Source of the DNA: Candidatus Nanopelagicales bacterium
Lineage (GTDB): Bacteria; Actinomycetota; Actinomycetes; S36-B12
Direction: 5' to 3'
NCBI GenBank assembly: GCA_018399515.1
Contig: JAGYOB010000360.1
Span: 1 to 7,846, forward strand
Length of the DNA: 7,846 nt
Each line of letters starts with the position of its first letter. Position 1 is the stretch's first letter. Made by a program: the position numbers and the translations under genes. Positions 6,032 to 7,846 of this stretch are shown piece after piece. The notes under the pieces were generated by a model. It saw only the letters and a list, made by a program, of their open reading frames with translations, was not told the origin of the DNA and made no database searches.

Positions 6032-6658
6032 CTACTTGGAGTACAGCTCGACGATCAACTGCTCCTGGACCGGAGTGTCGATCACCTGACGGACGGGTAG
6101 GGAATGGATCAGGATCCGCATCTTGGAAGGCACGACTTCCAGCCACGCCGGAACATCCTTCTCGCCGATCTCGGCATGCGCCACGACAAACGGCGTCAGC
6201 TCCCGAGCACCGGGACGCACCTCGATGATGTCCTGCGGCTGCACGCGGTAGGAGGGGATATCGACCTTATGCCCGTTCACCGCGAAGTGGCCGTGGCGCA
6301 CCAACTGGCGAGCCATGTCCCGTGACTTGGCGAAGCCAGCGCGATAGACGACGTTGTCCAAACGGCTCTCCAGGATGCGCAGCAGGTTCTCGCCGGTCTT
6401 ACCCTGCTTGCGATTGGCTTCCTCGTAGTAGCCGCGGAACTGCTTCTCCAGCACGCCATAGATGCGGACAGCCTTCTGCTTCTCACGCAACTGCAGCAGG
6501 TACTCACTGTCCTTCGACCGACCACGGCCATGCTGACCAGGCGGGTAGGGACGCTTCTCGAACGGGCACTTCGGCGACTCGCACTTGGCGCCCTTCAAGT
6601 ACAGCTTGGTCTTCTCTCGGCGGCACCGCTTGCAGTCCGGTCCGGTGTATCGAGCCAT
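6032..6658 (-). CDS. rpsD: 30S ribosomal protein S4 (uS4), zinc-cysteine (C+) form
   Basis: S4 starts 16S rRNA assembly and forms part of the mRNA entry site. In several bacteria it also represses its own operon. The 208-residue protein has the N-terminal MARYTGP, then four cysteines (Cys9, Cys12, Cys26, Cys31; C-X2-C-X13-C-X4-C), which form the zinc site of the C+ type of S4. It continues with RPYPPGQHG (36-44), YLLQLREKQK (53-62) and the S4 RNA-binding domain from about residue 97 (ESRLDNVVYRAG, ARQLVRHGHFAVNG). It ends EQLIVELYSK. The ATG at 6658 has AAGGAAAGG upstream. It lies 21 bases after rpsK, so the two are surely co-transcribed. The C+ form differs from the cysteine-free S4 that I recall for mycobacteria and streptomycetes. 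Confidence 0.97.
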   Translation of the reverse strand: MARYTGPDCKRCRREKTKLYLKGAKCESPKCPFEKRPYPPGQHGRGRSKDSEYLLQLREKQKAVRIYGVLEKQFRGYYEEANRKQGKTGENLLRILESRLDNVVYRAGFAKSRDMARQLVRHGHFAVNGHKVDIPSYRVQPQDIIEVRPGARELTPFVVAHAEIGEKDVPAWLEVVPSKMRILIHSLPVRQVIDTPVQEQLIVELYSK

Positions 6659-6679
6659 CGGTATGTGACCTTTCCTTAC

Positions 6680-7084
6680 TCAGACGCGGCGGCGCTTGGA
6701 TGGGCGGCACCCGTTGAAGGGAACCGGGGTGACATCGGCAATGGATCCGACCTCCAGGCCCGTGGCCTGCAGCGAGCGGATGGCAGTCTCCCGGCCTGAG
6801 CCAGGACCTTTCACGAAGACATCCACCTTGCGCATACCGTGCTCCATCGCTCGGCGAGCAGCGGCCTCGGCGGCCAACTGAGCGGCGAACGGAGTCGACT
6901 TGCGACTGCCCTTGAAACCAACCTGGCCCGACGAGGCCCAGGCGATCACGGCACCGGTGGGATCGGTGATCGAAACGATCGTGTTGTTGAACGTGCTCTT
7001 GATATGAGCATGGCCATGCGCCACGTTCTTCTTCTCCTTGCGACGCATCTTCTTTGCGCCGGGCTTTCCTGACTTAGGAGGCAT
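6680..7084 (-). CDS. rpsK: 30S ribosomal protein S11 (uS11)
   Basis: S11 sits on the platform of the 30S subunit near the E site and the Shine-Dalgarno helix. All 134 residues align with the actinobacterial family: MPPKSGKPGAKKMRRKEKKN, then AHIKSTFNNTIVSITDPTG (26-44), GFKGSRKSTPFAAQLAAEAA (57-76), and VDVFVKGPGSGRETAIRSLQ (88-107). The C-terminal segment is GCRPSKRRRV rather than the usual GCRPPKRRRV, and Phe stands where most homologues have His in the P-H-N-G motif. The ATG at 7084 is supported by homology. GAGGA lies only one base before it, which is too close to act, so the likely ribosome site is GAAAG about 9 bases upstream. It is preceded by rpsM at 84 bases and followed by rpsD at 21. 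Confidence 0.97.
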   Translation of the reverse strand: MPPKSGKPGAKKMRRKEKKNVAHGHAHIKSTFNNTIVSITDPTGAVIAWASSGQVGFKGSRKSTPFAAQLAAEAAARRAMEHGMRKVDVFVKGPGSGRETAIRSLQATGLEVGSIADVTPVPFNGCRPSKRRRV

Positions 7085-7168
7085 GTCCTCAGCTTTCGGT
7101 AACGTCGTGCGGGTATCGGATTGTCTCGGGGTCCAGCAGCGCGTTCAGGCGCAACCGGCTCAGGTGAC

Positions 7169-7546
7169 CTACTTGGTGACCTTCTTCTTGCCGGCCACGG
7201 TCTTTCGCGGTCCCTTTCGGGTGCGCGCATTCGTGTGTGTGCGCTGACCATGCACCGGGAGGCCACGGCGGTGGCGGATGCCCTGGTAGCTGCCGATCTC
7301 GACCTTGCGTCGGATATCAGCCGCCACCTCTCGGCGCAGATCTCCCTCGACGCGCAGGTTGGCCTCGATCCAGTCTCGCAGCGAGACCAACTGATCATCA
7401 GTGAGATCACCGGCACGCATATTCGGGTCTACCCCGGTTGCGGCGAGTGCCTCGGCTGCACGGGTCCGACCGACGCCGTAGATGTAGGTGAGCGCGACGG
7501 CCATCCGCTTATCGCGGGGCAGGTCGACGCCAACGAGACGTGCCAT
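7169..7546 (-). CDS. rpsM: 30S ribosomal protein S13 (uS13)
   Basis: S13 lies in the head of the 30S subunit, forms bridges to the 50S subunit and touches P-site tRNA through its basic tail. The 125-residue product starts MARLVGVDLPRDKR, has the helix-two-turn-helix region around ALTYIYGVGRTRAAEAL (18-34) and LTDDQL (48-53), and the family signature RHRRGLPVHGQRTHTNARTR (91-110). It ends in a Lys-rich tail. The ATG at 7546 is chosen over further upstream extension because conserved sequence begins here and GAGGA precedes it at about 6 bases. It is the first gene of the alpha operon in the window. No rpmJ or infA is seen within the 300 bases upstream, although these often precede rpsM. Confidence 0.97.
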   Translation of the reverse strand: MARLVGVDLPRDKRMAVALTYIYGVGRTRAAEALAATGVDPNMRAGDLTDDQLVSLRDWIEANLRVEGDLRREVAADIRRKVEIGSYQGIRHRRGLPVHGQRTHTNARTRKGPRKTVAGKKKVTK

Positions 7547-7743
7547 GGGTGTTCCTCTTCTCCCTGACGCACTACTGCGTCGTGTCCTACGAGGTCTGCG
7601 GGCGATACCGGTCCTCAACACCTCAGGTGAGGTCCCCGGCCTCGCAGTCCGGGGGTGGCGTCCCGATGGCCCGCACGAGGCGCACCGGGGGTCGGGTATC
7701 GCTATGGATCACCACCGCCTGAGGTTGTCTCCCTCGACGGAGG
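7547..7743. other. Gene-free stretch upstream of rpsM
   Basis: About 200 bases separate rpsM from the tandem repeat. I found no L36 (rpmJ) sequence, no tRNA-like fold and no convincing sigma-70 type -10/-35 pair on the minus strand. A short minus-strand frame reads through to a TGA at about 7627 but resembles nothing I know. Two inverted repeats stand out. One is ACCTCA-GG-TGAGGT (7620-7633), and the other is the 7566-7581 hairpin listed separately. The region is best read as the 5' leader of the alpha operon, with its promoter unrecognised. Confidence 0.5.
7566..7581 (-). promoter_or_regulatory. Hairpin upstream of the rpsM ribosome site
   Basis: On the minus strand GACGCA and TGCGTC flank GTAG, giving six perfect pairs and a four-base loop, about 20 bases before the rpsM start codon and just 5' of the GAGGA ribosome site. 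In E. coli the alpha operon is repressed by S4 binding to a structured leader before rpsM. Whether this hairpin takes part in such control is inference from position only. Confidence 0.3.
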
Positions 7744-7846
7744 CCGCTCCAGAGCTTTGCGCCCTGTCGCGATTTATGGCTCCAGGGCTTTCAGCCCTGA
7801 CGCGGTATATGGCTCCAGGGCTTTCAGCCCTGTCGCGGTATATGGC
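7744..7846. repeat. 33-bp tandem repeat array with internal hairpin, running off the right edge
   Basis: Units lie at 7744-7776 (degenerate, about 26 of 33 bases matching), 7777-7809 and 7810-7842 (differing from each other at one base), and a fourth begins at 7843. Each intact unit contains CAGGGCT-TTC-AGCCCTG, a perfect seven-pair hairpin (7783-7799 in the second unit). In the degenerate unit the stem survives in RNA through a G.U pair while the loop differs. As the unit is 11 codons long, it keeps frame on both strands: the plus strand reads MAPGLSALSRY repeatedly, and the minus strand reads an AIYRDRAESPG type repeat. With no unique sequence between units it is not a CRISPR array. Whether it is intergenic or the end of a repetitive coding sequence cannot be told here. 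Confidence 0.85.

Noticed and set aside
7744..7846. Possible CRISPR array
   Set aside because: The 33-bp units abut with no unique spacers, so this is a simple tandem repeat.

Overview
The window is a housekeeping locus from a member of the Actinomycetota. Every gene lies on the minus strand, so transcription runs from high to low coordinates. The evidence for the lineage is the gene order rpsM-rpsK-rpsD-rpoA-rplQ-truA-rplM-rpsI-glmM-glmS, the high GC with frequent GTG starts (4 of 10 genes), and protein details: RpoA ending in an acidic tail closed by EQL, L17 with a long Ala/Glu/Asp tail, S9 with an acidic N-terminal extension. The sequence alone does not fix the order or genus. S4 carries four zinc-type cysteines that I recall as absent from mycobacterial and streptomycete S4.

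From the right edge: 7744-7846 holds a 33-bp tandem repeat with a small hairpin in each unit, running off the window. About 200 bases without a recognisable gene follow. Next come rpsM, rpsK, rpsD, rpoA and rplQ (7546 down to 4264), the classic alpha operon. A strong intrinsic-terminator-like hairpin (4202-4235) follows rplQ and contains the truA start codon in its apex. truA (4221-3403) is followed by 236 bases that hold a perfect 20-bp palindrome, a good promoter (3247-3276) and a leader hairpin. These precede the rplM-rpsI pair, which runs almost without gap into glmM and then into glmS, cut by the left edge.

Together the genes supply small-subunit proteins S13, S11, S4 and S9, large-subunit proteins L17 and L13, the RNA polymerase alpha subunit, a tRNA pseudouridine synthase, and two enzymes of UDP-N-acetylglucosamine synthesis (GlmS makes glucosamine-6-phosphate, GlmM converts it to glucosamine-1-phosphate). 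Growth-linked translation, transcription and cell-wall precursor supply are thus encoded side by side. I see no new multi-gene system. The points worth a second look are regulatory: the hairpin over the truA start, the palindrome and leader before rplM, and the tandem repeat upstream of rpsM where rpmJ would often be found.
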